From Flavobacteriales bacterium (GTDB lineage: Bacteria; Bacteroidota; Bacteroidia; NS11-12g; UBA9320), in the NCBI GenBank assembly GCA_020635355.1, contig JACJZW010000008.1:1-64000 (forward strand): a DNA stretch of 64,000 nucleotides, given 5' to 3'. The translations under genes were made by a program, and so were the position numbers. The notes under the pieces are model-generated. The model made no database searches, was not told the origin of the DNA, and saw only the letters and a list, made by a program, of their open reading frames with translations. Below, one piece after another: positions 16,796 through 26,170 of this stretch (its first letter is position 1; each line of letters starts with the position of its first letter).

Positions 16796-17806
16796 ATGCC
16801 GGCAAATAAGGAAGCATTGATACGATATCGAGCCATTAATCACGCTCTCCGATCGGGCAGAACCGTTGATCAGGAAAAGCTCATGGAGGTATGTGCCGAT
16901 GCGGTTGGTGCCGAGGTAGCCTGGCGTACCATTGCAGCCGATATCCGCGCCATGCGGCAAGATGATCTATTGGGTTATCATGCTCCCATCGAGAACATCC
17001 GAAATGTGGGGTATCGGTACAGCGATCCCAATTATTCCATTGATAAAATTCCCCTAAAAGACGAAGAGGTTACCGCCCTGTCCTTTGCCGCGCGTTTGCT
17101 CAAACAGTACAGTGGTGTTGAACTCTTCTCAACCGCCTCCGGTGCCGTAGACAAACTCTATCAAAACCTGGATGTTCGACTTCTAAACAGCGATACGGCC
17201 GAGTTGGGCAACCTCATTTCCTTTGAAGACAGCACGGCTGATGGTGGGAGCCGTCACATCCATGCCTTGCTGGAACACATTCGGCAGCAAACGGTTCTTC
17301 GCATCGATTATGAATCCTTTAGTTCTGGAAAGCGAAGGGATCACCTACTCCATCCCTACTTTATAAAGGAATACCGAAACCGGTGGTACGTTCTGGGATA
17401 CCATGAGACCTACCACCAATTGAGAACCTTTGCCCTGGAGCGCATTCATCAGATAGATCCGGAATACGGCGTTTCCTTCCTCCCATGCGAAATCGACCTG
17501 AAATCGTACTACGAACATGCCATTGGGGTATCGGTCACATCGGACAAACCCATAGATGTGGTGTTGGAAGTAGATCGAAACCAATGGCCGTATTTGTCGT
17601 CCCAACCCATTCACCACAGCCAAACCGTGCTGGAAGAAACCGATTCAAGTGTGACATTGAATTTGCACGTCATCAACAATTTTGAACTCCGCAGTACCTT
17701 GCTTTCATTGGGTGGCGGTATTGGAATTCTATCTCCTGATGAACTCCGGTTGCAGGTAAAATCGGAAGCCGAAGCCATTGCTCAACGTTTAGCGCAAAAG
17801 CGGTAA
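16796..17806 (+). CDS. WYL-domain transcriptional regulator
   Basis: 336 residues. N-terminal winged helix (about residues 5-65, IRYRAINHALRSGR, RTIAADIRAMRQDD), a WYL domain (about 150-230) with the defining residues in RNRWYVLGYHE preceded by HPYFIKEY, and a C-terminal WCX extension. WYL proteins sense nucleic acid fragments or other ligands and often control stress or defence genes. No defence genes are visible next to it. Confidence 0.9.
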   Translation: MPANKEALIRYRAINHALRSGRTVDQEKLMEVCADAVGAEVAWRTIAADIRAMRQDDLLGYHAPIENIRNVGYRYSDPNYSIDKIPLKDEEVTALSFAARLLKQYSGVELFSTASGAVDKLYQNLDVRLLNSDTAELGNLISFEDSTADGGSRHIHALLEHIRQQTVLRIDYESFSSGKRRDHLLHPYFIKEYRNRWYVLGYHETYHQLRTFALERIHQIDPEYGVSFLPCEIDLKSYYEHAIGVSVTSDKPIDVVLEVDRNQWPYLSSQPIHHSQTVLEETDSSVTLNLHVINNFELRSTLLSLGGGIGILSPDELRLQVKSEAEAIAQRLAQKR

Positions 17807-17827
17807 TCCAGAGTTTGTATAGGATGT

Positions 17828-17835
17828 TAACTTTG
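17828..17835 (+). promoter_or_regulatory. -7 promoter element of the OmpA-like gene
   Basis: TAACTTTG, a full match to TAnnTTTG, 27 bases upstream of the ATG at 17863. No TTG at the standard distance. Confidence 0.45.
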
Positions 17836-17862
17836 TGGTGATCTTTCGCGGTCTGATCCATT

Positions 17863-18702
17863 ATGAATAAGAAGTTCTGGTTTATTGTTCTGCTCACCTT
17901 CGTGTGGTTTACCGCCTCCGCCTGGTGGTATCTCTGCAGAATTAAACAGACTTGTCCATCGGATTGGGGAATTTCCTTGTTCAACGACAAACCTTCGTCA
18001 CCCAAATCCGATTTTCAAGGTCCCATTGCGTTCTCCTGGAACAGCGCCACGCCGCAGGTTTTTCCTCTGTTAGACTCCACCATGAGTGAACTGATGGATC
18101 GCATGGGTCCGCGGGACACCCTCATTATCGTGGGAACGTATTTCGAAGGAGAGTCCGGTCCCCAACTCGGGCTCAAACGAGCCGAATCGCTTTGGCAACA
18201 CCTAACCCACTATGTAGACTACGATCGGATCAAAACCGAATTTACCGTCGAATCATTTCGAATACCGGAAGATACTTCGGCTTTTGAAGCCATTCAATTC
18301 CGCATAGCCAAGGCGATGATAGAACCGGAATCGGAGCAGCTCACCACCTCACTGAACAACGATGAACAAACCGTATTCAAACTCACGGTTTGGTTCCGTG
18401 ACCGAACGGCCTATAAGATTATGACCAGTGAAACGGAGTCGAGCATTCAACGATTGATCGATTCCTTAAAATCAGCCTCATCGTATCGCGTGGATGTGAT
18501 AGGTCATACAGACGAGGGTCACAATGCAGAAGAGAGCGACCTCATTGGCCGTCAGCGCGCCTGGGCCATTAAAAAGATACTTTGGGATGGCGGTCTCGAT
18601 CCATCCAAAATCCACACCGATTCAAAAGGTGGGAATCAGCCGGTATCGGCAGATCCCGCCAAAAATCAACGCGTTGAAATATTTGGAATTCCATATAAAT
18701 GA
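17863..18702 (+). CDS. Membrane-anchored OmpA-like domain protein
   Basis: 279 residues with an N-terminal transmembrane anchor (FWFIVLLTFVWFTASAWWYL) and an OmpA C-terminal-like domain at about residues 195-275: YRVDVIGHTDEGHNAEESD, IGRQRAWAIKKIL and NQRVEI. This fold binds peptidoglycan. A related degenerate repeat of the fold occurs at about residues 60-140 (TLIIVGTYFEGESGPQLG, LKRAESLW). It overlaps the next gene by four bases. Confidence 0.8.
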   Translation: MNKKFWFIVLLTFVWFTASAWWYLCRIKQTCPSDWGISLFNDKPSSPKSDFQGPIAFSWNSATPQVFPLLDSTMSELMDRMGPRDTLIIVGTYFEGESGPQLGLKRAESLWQHLTHYVDYDRIKTEFTVESFRIPEDTSAFEAIQFRIAKAMIEPESEQLTTSLNNDEQTVFKLTVWFRDRTAYKIMTSETESSIQRLIDSLKSASSYRVDVIGHTDEGHNAEESDLIGRQRAWAIKKILWDGGLDPSKIHTDSKGGNQPVSADPAKNQRVEIFGIPYK

Positions 18703-19439
18703 CCGGTATGATTACAGCACAAATTTTTCAGGAAGCCATTGTTGAACGTTCGGTTGATCAAAACACCACGATCCATCTGGTGGAAATCATCATCATGTTG
18801 GTTGGCGCCTTCCTGTTGGGATATGTCATTCACCTCATCTTCTCCCGAAAGCATGTACTTGAAAACCGACGATTACGTGCTTCATTGACAGAATCGGAAA
18901 ATTCGTCTACGGCGGAATTACGCGATCAAAAAGTGATGAGCGAATTGGAAACCCGTATCGCACAACTGGAACAACGCAACTCCGACCTGAGAATTAAACT
19001 CACCTCCGTTGAAACATCCAGTGTAAAGGCCAACTTGCTGCAGCAAAAGAATATCGCGCTGGAAGAAATGGTTCAGAAGCTTCAAAACAGAGTTACCGAA
19101 CTGGAAAGTTCTTCCGAAACATCACCCCATCAGCCCGAATCTAAATCAACCCACTTTGTACCCGATCCGGGTGGAGAAGAGCGGTCCGACTTTCAACGCA
19201 TTGAAGGCATAGGCCCCAAAATCAGCGAGGTCCTGCATCAGGCAGGTTTACACACCTACGCGGATTTAGCCGCCCGAACTGCCGAACAAATACGAGCCAT
19301 CCTATTAGCTCAAGGAACGCAATACAAGGTTCACAACCCAACCACCTGGCCCCGACAAGCCGAATTGGCCAGAGATGGAAAATGGGAAGAACTGGACGCC
19401 TGGCAACACGAACTAACCGGCGGAAAAATAGACGAATAA
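18699..19439 (+). CDS. Membrane protein with coiled coil and helix-hairpin-helix domain
   Basis: 246 residues: one transmembrane segment (about residues 27-48, IIIMLVGAFLLGYVIHLIF), a long coiled coil (about 50-140), and a C-terminal helix-hairpin-helix domain (FQRIEGIGPKISEVLHQAGL, TYADLAART). Such HhH_5-like domains also end some ribosomal-protein-L21-like or OmpA-linked proteins in Bacteroidota. It overlaps the OmpA-like gene and is probably its partner in envelope organisation; this is inference. Confidence 0.8.
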   Translation: MTGMITAQIFQEAIVERSVDQNTTIHLVEIIIMLVGAFLLGYVIHLIFSRKHVLENRRLRASLTESENSSTAELRDQKVMSELETRIAQLEQRNSDLRIKLTSVETSSVKANLLQQKNIALEEMVQKLQNRVTELESSSETSPHQPESKSTHFVPDPGGEERSDFQRIEGIGPKISEVLHQAGLHTYADLAARTAEQIRAILLAQGTQYKVHNPTTWPRQAELARDGKWEELDAWQHELTGGKIDE

Positions 19440-19457
19440 GTACCTGAATAATCCCAC

Positions 19458-22400
19458 ATGAGATTACCATCAATGTATAAACTACTTCTCACCCTTGCCC
19501 TCTTCGCTTCCGGGCCGATGTATCTCTCAGCCCAAACGGATACGGCATGGGTAGAGACCTTGAATTTTTCAGACATTACCAAACGCAAAGGAACCTATAC
19601 GTTCCCGGACTCCGGTTCAACCTGGCAGCAGATCCGGATGCATTATACCTTGAAGTGCGATGCGCAAACTACCCAGGATGGCTACCCATGCGGGGAATGG
19701 GATTACCTGTCGTATATCATTGTGCACGACAGCACCGGTGTGATGGATTCCACCCGATATGATCAGGCCAACTTTTTAATTGGTGACGCAGAATACGACT
19801 CCTTTCAATGGGTCAGTACCCCGCTTTTTGACACCACCTATTCATGGCAGTATCGTCGGGTAGTGGATCAAATCAACAGCCGGGATTCAGCAGAAATTGG
19901 CATGAACATCGCCAAATCCACCGATGCATTTCACAAGCGTCGCATGCAGTTTATCTATACCGCCAATGAGTTGATCGCCAAAGGCTTTACAGCAGGCAAT
20001 ATCACCTCAATGGCCTTTGATTTCTCACAGGCATCCGGCACCATCAACCAGTGTATGATTCGGTTGGCACCAGCACCCGGAGTGCCTACAACTCAAGTGG
20101 TGACCGGACCCTTTACCACCGTGTTCAATGGTGATTTCAATCCAACCACCACGGGTTGGAATGAAATTCAATTTTTAGCGCCTTTTGTGTGGGATGGTAC
20201 GTCAGATGTTGTGGTGGATATCAGCCATAACGATGATACCCCATCCGGGATTTTTGAATTGATGGGAGAAGCCAATCTCAGCGGGTTGCAGCTTCCGGAT
20301 AATGATCTGGTATACACCCTTACCGACAATTCATTCCTTGAATTACAAAATACATCCTCCATTCTTTCCGATTTGTCCAGTGAAATCACCGTTGCCTTTT
20401 GGTCAAAGGGAGACGAAGTGCTGCCGGTCAATACCTCCATTCTGGAGGCCAAGGATGCCAATGGAAACCGGGTACTCAACATCCACATGCCCTGGGGGAA
20501 CGGTAGCATTTATTGGGATGCCGGTAACTCCGGACCTAGTTATGACCGCATTAACAAGGTTGCTTCAGATAATGAAATCAAAAATCGATGGAACTTTTGG
20601 TCGTTCACCAAAAATGCCACCACCGGTGAAATGAAGATCTATTTGAACGGATCACTATGGCTATCCGGAACTGCCAAGGATAAGTCCATGACCGGAATCG
20701 AATCCTTGCGAATTGGAAAGGGTATCACCAGCAATCAATTCCGAGGAAAATTGGATCATTTTACCGTTTGGAAAAAAGAACTCACCCAATCGGATATTCA
20801 GGCATTGATGGTGGCGGCTCCCACCTCAACGCATCCTAACTTTTCTGATCTCCTGATTCAACTGGAGTTCGATTCGTATTCCATGACCACACCTTACAAG
20901 CTTGCGAGTGCCCACGACACCACGGTATGGTGTGCGGCAAATGGGATGACAGACATTCGTCAAATAGCCGGGTCAGAAGCGTTTCACAATGCTGTCAAAT
21001 CCAACTTCCGCCCTCAGGTGCGTTTTTACCAAACCGATCAAACTTCTCACCTGGATTCTTCAGAGCGTTGGTCATTGTTGGCTCGTCCATATACCATCTT
21101 GACCCTTTTTGAAGACCCAACAGATGTTACCAAGGTATCCGGATATACTGGTGGTTACGCGTCGGGTATGGTGTATTCCTATAACCCGGATGGTAGTTTA
21201 CGCGACTCCAGTATGGTTTCACCCACCTCCTCCATCGTTAAATCCACCCGACCCTGGTATGTTCCGTTTGAGGTGGTAAACAATGTGGAGATTGGCCGAT
21301 ATATTACACCATACGGGATCAATTTTGACTTGGGGCCCGATGGGTTTAAGTGGATATATGATGTAACGGATTATGCTGAATTGCTCAATGGACGCGTGAC
21401 GCTCTCAGCCGGAAATCAACAAGAGTTGATCGATCTGCGATTTGAATTCATCCCCGGAACACCGGCACGGGAAGTCAAGCGCATCAACTACTACATCAAC
21501 CGGGAATCCCGTCAATACCGTGTAATGGCCGACAACTCCGTTTTTCAGGAACAAACGTTTACGTTCGGCTCCGAAACCAAAACGGCTAAGCTGATCACCC
21601 GTATCACCGGACATGGTCACAATACGGATCCTGATAAAGATCATTGTTGCGAATGGGCCAACAAGACGCACTACCTGAAGGTGAACGGTAAGAATGATTT
21701 TGAATGGGATATCTGGCAAAATGATAAGTGTGCCTTGAATCCGTTGATTGATCAAGGCGGAAACTGGTCGCCCCCGCGCGCTGGATGGTGTCCGGGTGCT
21801 CCGGTTGACGATTACATGTTTGATTTCACTCCGTATGTTTCTCAAGGCGCGGTGAGCATCGATTATGAAATAGAACCTGTCCCAACCGATAATCTTGGAC
21901 AAGGCGGTGGAAATTATGTGGTGTCTATGCACCTGATTGAATACGGCGATTGGAACCACCAAAACGATGCCTCGGTTACCCGAATCATCAAACCAACCGA
22001 CTGGGAATTTTATCGTCGGATGAATCCAACCTGTACCTCTCCAAGAATCGCCATCCGAAACACCGGAGGAGCCACGGCCAAGTCCATCCTCCTGCGCTAT
22101 GGTGTGGAAAGCGGCAATCCCATCCTCTTCGAGTGGAAGGGCGAACTCCTGCCGGATCAGGAAACCGAGTTAGATCTGCCATTTTCGGTATGGGACTACC
22201 TATCCGAAACCAATAGCATGACCTTTTATGCCGAAGTGGTTAAGGTAAATGGTGTGAATGACGAGTATGTCGGGAACAATCGTGCCGCATCGTCCTTTAC
22301 CATTCCGGACGTCGTTCCAAATACCGTTGAGGTTTGGTTCCGCAACAATAGTATTCCGGACGCAACCATCCGAATCGCGGATGCCAGCGATCAAACCGTT

Positions 22401-22895
22401 TATGAGGTATTGGATGGCGCAGCGGGTCAGTTGATTCGTAAAACACTTGAACTCAATCCCGGTTGTTACAAACTGGTATGTGAAACCGAAAATGGATTTG
22501 GACTGTATTACCCACTTATACCCCAAGTGGGCAGCGGCCTATTGCGATTGAGCGCAACGGGTTTTGTTAAGACCTTCAATCCTGATTTCGGTAAAACCAC
22601 AGAATACCACTTTACGGTTGCCTATCCGCTTTCAACACCAACAGAATCGGATATCCGATGGACGGTATACCCTAATCCGGGTAACGGCATCGCAACCATT
22701 GAAGCGTTAGGTCGCATCGGTGAACGATATGCTGTTTCCGTGCAATCCGTGGATGGGGCATTGATTCATGAAAGCAATCACTTGTTTGAGAACGGCTTGA
22801 TTGAAGTGGATCTGAGCGATCAACCAGGAGGGGTATACATCATCCGGTTTGAATCCGGAGATCATCGCGAGACCTTCAAATACATTAAGTATTGA
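19458..22895 (+). CDS. PNGase F-like T9SS-exported protein with inserted LamG domain
   Basis: 1145 residues; start at 19458 or at ATG 19473 (MYKLLLTLALFASGPMYLSAQ signal peptide). N-terminal region has CGEWDYLSYI, as in the first PNGase F domain. A LamG-like domain lies at about residues 285-440. The PNGase F C-terminal-like domain holds GHGHNTD, CCEWANKTHYLKVNG, and RAGWCPGAPV. A type A sorting domain (WTVYPNPGNG) ends it. PNGase F cleaves N-glycans from Asn; here the substrate is unknown and the catalytic Asp/Glu set must be verified by alignment. Likely surface-bound glycoprotein degradation. Confidence 0.83.
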   Translation: MRLPSMYKLLLTLALFASGPMYLSAQTDTAWVETLNFSDITKRKGTYTFPDSGSTWQQIRMHYTLKCDAQTTQDGYPCGEWDYLSYIIVHDSTGVMDSTRYDQANFLIGDAEYDSFQWVSTPLFDTTYSWQYRRVVDQINSRDSAEIGMNIAKSTDAFHKRRMQFIYTANELIAKGFTAGNITSMAFDFSQASGTINQCMIRLAPAPGVPTTQVVTGPFTTVFNGDFNPTTTGWNEIQFLAPFVWDGTSDVVVDISHNDDTPSGIFELMGEANLSGLQLPDNDLVYTLTDNSFLELQNTSSILSDLSSEITVAFWSKGDEVLPVNTSILEAKDANGNRVLNIHMPWGNGSIYWDAGNSGPSYDRINKVASDNEIKNRWNFWSFTKNATTGEMKIYLNGSLWLSGTAKDKSMTGIESLRIGKGITSNQFRGKLDHFTVWKKELTQSDIQALMVAAPTSTHPNFSDLLIQLEFDSYSMTTPYKLASAHDTTVWCAANGMTDIRQIAGSEAFHNAVKSNFRPQVRFYQTDQTSHLDSSERWSLLARPYTILTLFEDPTDVTKVSGYTGGYASGMVYSYNPDGSLRDSSMVSPTSSIVKSTRPWYVPFEVVNNVEIGRYITPYGINFDLGPDGFKWIYDVTDYAELLNGRVTLSAGNQQELIDLRFEFIPGTPAREVKRINYYINRESRQYRVMADNSVFQEQTFTFGSETKTAKLITRITGHGHNTDPDKDHCCEWANKTHYLKVNGKNDFEWDIWQNDKCALNPLIDQGGNWSPPRAGWCPGAPVDDYMFDFTPYVSQGAVSIDYEIEPVPTDNLGQGGGNYVVSMHLIEYGDWNHQNDASVTRIIKPTDWEFYRRMNPTCTSPRIAIRNTGGATAKSILLRYGVESGNPILFEWKGELLPDQETELDLPFSVWDYLSETNSMTFYAEVVKVNGVNDEYVGNNRAASSFTIPDVVPNTVEVWFRNNSIPDATIRIADASDQTVYEVLDGAAGQLIRKTLELNPGCYKLVCETENGFGLYYPLIPQVGSGLLRLSATGFVKTFNPDFGKTTEYHFTVAYPLSTPTESDIRWTVYPNPGNGIATIEALGRIGERYAVSVQSVDGALIHESNHLFENGLIEVDLSDQPGGVYIIRFESGDHRETFKYIKY

Positions 22896-22902
22896 TCCAT
22901 AA

Positions 22903-23658
22903 ATGATCTATTTCGCCTCTGATTTTCATTTGGGAATTCCCAATCATGCCCAAAGTCTGGAGCGTGAAAAAAAGATCATTCGATGGCTGGAATCCATTGA
23001 GGAAACAGCAACAGAGATTTATCTGCTTGGCGATCTGTTTGACTTCTGGTTTGAATACCGATATGTAGTTCCCAAAGGATATGTGCGCCTCATGGGCAAG
23101 CTGGCTTCCATGACGGATGCCGGAATAAAGATTACCGCCTTTAAAGGAAACCACGATATGTGGATGTTTGGCTACTTCGAAAAAGAGCTGGGCATTCCGG
23201 TGATATCGGATGAGTTGATTGTTGAACGTGACGGGAAGACTTTTTACCTTCACCATGGCGACGGATTGGGTCCGGGAGATCGGGGCTATAAGTTGATTCG
23301 CAAAATCTTTCGAAATCCCCTTTGTATTTGGTTGTTCTCCAAGTTGCCACCTGCATTGGGCATGGGCTTGGCCAATTACCTTTCCTCCAAAAGTCGTCTG
23401 GCCAACCAGGTTCAGGACGAAGTGTTTCAGAAGGATTCGGAATGGTTGTTGCATTTCTGTCAATCGTATGTTCAGGACCATACGATTGATTACATGATCT
23501 TTGGTCACAGACATCTTCCGTTGGATATTGCATTGGACCGGGATGCGCGGTACATCAATCTTGGTGAATGGTTATATCACAGCACCTATGCGGTTTTCGA
23601 CGGAAATAATCTTACTTTGAAACGCTTTGAATCGGACGATCCGATACCCGCTCATTAG
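22903..23658 (+). CDS. lpxH: UDP-2,3-diacylglucosamine diphosphatase, LpxH-like
   Basis: 251 residues of calcineurin-like metallophosphatase with the LpxH set of motifs: SDFHLG (D7, H9), GDLFDFW (D44), GNHD (N83, H84), HHGD (H117/H118) and GHRH (H202, H204). LpxH removes UMP from UDP-2,3-diacylglucosamine in lipid A synthesis at the inner membrane. It follows the PNGase-like gene by seven bases and overlaps the next gene. Confidence 0.88.
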   Translation: MIYFASDFHLGIPNHAQSLEREKKIIRWLESIEETATEIYLLGDLFDFWFEYRYVVPKGYVRLMGKLASMTDAGIKITAFKGNHDMWMFGYFEKELGIPVISDELIVERDGKTFYLHHGDGLGPGDRGYKLIRKIFRNPLCIWLFSKLPPALGMGLANYLSSKSRLANQVQDEVFQKDSEWLLHFCQSYVQDHTIDYMIFGHRHLPLDIALDRDARYINLGEWLYHSTYAVFDGNNLTLKRFESDDPIPAH

Positions 23659-24439
23659 CCTGGTATTCCTGGCGTTGGTTTCCTGGACTCAGGCTCCGGA
23701 GCCCATAAAACCTCTTGTTTATAAAGTTGAATTCAGTGGAAAATTCTTCACCACGGATAATCTTGGAAACTTATTTCTGGTAACACGAGATAACTCCATT
23801 GTGAAGTATGACCAAACCGGTGCAGTGAAAGCCCGGGTGAATTTTAAGATTTATGGGGAGATCAGTCAGCTGGATGTGTCCAATCCATTTGAGATCTATG
23901 CTTATTACCGCGATCAGCAAACAGTTTTGATTTTGGACAACTTACTCAGTCTTCACAGTACCATTTCACTAAACGGAGTGAGTACCGGAGAAATTTCCAG
24001 CGCCTGCCGATCATTTGATAATGGACTTTGGTACTTTGATGCGGGCAACATGAAGCTTCGCAAAACCGACAAATCACTCAATACAAAACAAGAAGGATTA
24101 CCCTTTGCGACATGGACCAATTTGGTTTGGAATCCGAAACAAATGCTGGATAATGAGAAGTATTTGTTTGTTAACGATTCTTCCCAGGGCATAGCGGTAT
24201 TTGATGTATTCGCCAATTACTTCAAAACCATCCCCATCACTGGAATAAATGATTTCCAGGTCAAAAAGAATGAAGTCTATTTCTACCAGGACTCCCTCCT
24301 CCAACGATACAATTTCAACTACCGTCGATACGACACCTTGCTGTATCAACCCGGTTGCAAGAATCTTCGGATTGATGCCGGTAATCTTTTCCGTTGGCAA
24401 AACGATACCATGTATGTAGAACCGTTTATAAACTACTAA
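23627..24439 (+). CDS. Secreted beta-propeller-like protein
   Basis: 270 residues. The only suitable start is TTG at 23627, inside the lpxH coding region (32-base overlap), giving a signal peptide (RYPLISLVFLALVSWTQA). The body repeats short strands such as FTTDNLGNLFLVTRDNSIVKYD that suggest a propeller. The tandem placement after lpxH and before a GNAT gene whose ATG shares one base with its stop (TAATG) indicates a translationally coupled operon. Function unknown. Confidence 0.75.
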   Translation: MNRTIRYPLISLVFLALVSWTQAPEPIKPLVYKVEFSGKFFTTDNLGNLFLVTRDNSIVKYDQTGAVKARVNFKIYGEISQLDVSNPFEIYAYYRDQQTVLILDNLLSLHSTISLNGVSTGEISSACRSFDNGLWYFDAGNMKLRKTDKSLNTKQEGLPFATWTNLVWNPKQMLDNEKYLFVNDSSQGIAVFDVFANYFKTIPITGINDFQVKKNEVYFYQDSLLQRYNFNYRRYDTLLYQPGCKNLRIDAGNLFRWQNDTMYVEPFINY

Positions 24440-24969
24440 TGGTAGAACTGGAAACACCCCGGCTACTGATCACAGAATTTAACGCTCATCGGGATGCTGA
24501 AGCGGTGTATGCGCTGAACAGTGATCCGGAGGTGCTGCGTTATACCGGTGATGATCCATTTGATTCTGTGGAAGAGGCAAAACAGTTTTTGATGAATTAC
24601 GACCATTATCGCTTGCACGGATACGGCCGCTGGGCGGTTTTTCTTAAATCTACCCACGAACTGTTGGGCTGGTGTGGATTGAAGTACCATGAGCACGATC
24701 CGGTGGATTTGGGGTATCGGTTTATGAAAAAGTACTGGAACCTGGGATACGCAACAGAGAGTGCACATGCGTGCACGAAATATGGGTTTGAACAACTCAA
24801 CTTACCCGAGATAATGGTTCGGATAGACCCCAATAACAACGCCTCCATAGCCGTTGCCCAAAAACTCGGATATCAATTCTGGAAAATAGGAACGTGCGAG
24901 CACGTCAACGACACTCGATTCTATCGGATGAATCAAGATCAGTATCAACAGCTGAAGGAAACCCTCTGA
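24439..24969 (+). CDS. GNAT-family N-acetyltransferase
   Basis: 176 residues from ATG 24439, which overlaps the previous stop by one base. TPRLLITEFNAHRDAEAVY is the RimJ/RimL-like start; LGYRFMKKYWNLGYATESA is the acetyl-CoA-binding motif A (normally RxxGxA/G); NNASIAVAQKLGYQF is motif B. It acetylates an amine, perhaps a protein N terminus. Convergent with the regulator gene that ends immediately after it. Confidence 0.88.
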   Translation: MVELETPRLLITEFNAHRDAEAVYALNSDPEVLRYTGDDPFDSVEEAKQFLMNYDHYRLHGYGRWAVFLKSTHELLGWCGLKYHEHDPVDLGYRFMKKYWNLGYATESAHACTKYGFEQLNLPEIMVRIDPNNNASIAVAQKLGYQFWKIGTCEHVNDTRFYRMNQDQYQQLKETL

Positions 24970-25680
24970 TTAGATTTTTTCCTTCAGCTTATAATCGAGG
25001 TTCGAGCGTTTCATCGATCGCTCCAGGAAATACCAGATTTCGCTTATAGCGCCAATCTTCATTTCTGTTTCCTCGTAGTATTCATTAAAGGCGTGCAGAA
25101 TCAGGGAGGTATCCGTTTGAGACTTAACCTGTCTGATTTTGTAGTTAAAGTCACTCCCTACAAAAACAAAGATGTCACCGGGTTGAAGTCGGCCCCAAAG
25201 GTTGGCTTCCATTTTCCGGCACAACAACATGCATGCTTCAGGAAGAATGTTGTCGTCATCATCCATACTGTCGTCATACATCTCAAACTTCCGGTACGTA
25301 CCTGGCTTAGTGAAGTTCCGATACTCTACGGGTTGCTCACTAATAAATTGTTCCTGCCAGTGTAGGTTGCGGTATGCCGTTCGATCTTCAGCATGAATGA
25401 TTCGCACTTCCTTCAAATCCGAATACGTTACCAAATCCGTAATGGTTTCAAAGAGTTGTTTGCGAAGAAACATGGATCCATTTCCCGTCATTAACCAATT
25501 CGCATTTACATTGGGATTGGCCGATAGGAAACGTTGTAAGATATCGGCACGCGGAAGCGAGCGATTCTTAACTATAGATGTCGTGGCATTCTTACTGATA
25601 CCAACGATCTCGGCAAAATTAGTCTGGCTTAGTTTTAATTCATCCAACAGCTTTTTTAATCGGTCACCCAGTCTTTCCAT
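24970..25680 (-). CDS. XRE-type regulator with LexA/CI-like (S24) C-terminal domain
   Basis: 236 residues from ATG 25680; an in-frame TTG at 25689 is possible but less likely. HTH at residues about 5-60 (LKLSQTNFAEIVGISKNATTSIVKN). The C-terminal region (FEMYDDSMDDDD, LQPGDIFVFVG, NYKIRQV) resembles S24 peptidase folds with a Ser in DDSM and a candidate Lys in YKIRQ. Such proteins are common in Bacteroidota and in prophages; no phage genes are seen here. The 490-base region upstream has no gene. Confidence 0.8.
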   Translation of the reverse strand: MERLGDRLKKLLDELKLSQTNFAEIVGISKNATTSIVKNRSLPRADILQRFLSANPNVNANWLMTGNGSMFLRKQLFETITDLVTYSDLKEVRIIHAEDRTAYRNLHWQEQFISEQPVEYRNFTKPGTYRKFEMYDDSMDDDDNILPEACMLLCRKMEANLWGRLQPGDIFVFVGSDFNYKIRQVKSQTDTSLILHAFNEYYEETEMKIGAISEIWYFLERSMKRSNLDYKLKEKI

Positions 25681-26170
25681 GGTGATCAATTAAATTAGGT
25701 AAAAAATTCCGTTGCATAGAGGGGATTTAGGTTATCAATACGTTTTACTCTCAATTTCAATCTTCTCGTTAACGCGACCGTACTGCAAATATTGCCTTGA
25801 AATGAACTCGATCTTAAATCACTTTGACATTCAGACTGGGATTTTAGATTACTCACTTACAAGTCTTCTTTGAATCATCAAAAATACAACAAAGATCATC
25901 TTACTGATTATGAGTGAATTATGTGTTGTCAAACTAGAGTTGGTCGTATTCTACTGGGATATAGCGTTATGGCGTTCTTGTAAAAAGTCAGCTATTAAGA
26001 ACATTTCTAAATAAAGACATTCATACAATACCCTAAAAAAGTTCTTTCCAACCCGTTCATCAATCCGATCCATTCCTTCTCATCCATACCATCATTTATC
26101 ACCATTTGACCTCATCCTTTAAACGTCTATTTGTACTGTTTGGAATTGCACGTATATTGGTCGTTTGAAT
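25681..26170. other. 490-base divergent intergenic region without a recognisable gene
   Basis: AT-rich sequence between the S24-type regulator (minus) and the oxidoreductase module (plus). No credible coding region, RNA gene or strong hairpin was found. TTAGGT occurs twice (about 25693 and 25728) close to the regulator start and could be an operator half-site, but there is no clear symmetry. Confidence 0.5.

Noticed and set aside
21405..21962. 185-codon minus-strand frame inside the PNGase-like gene
   Set aside because: Shadow of a high-quality plus-strand gene; no start context and no protein-like pattern. The same applies to 26636-27127 and 40951-41550 minus frames.
24970..25680. Prophage repressor marking a phage edge
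   Set aside because: The S24-like regulator resembles phage CI proteins, but no phage genes flank it; such regulators also occur as ordinary chromosomal genes in Bacteroidota.
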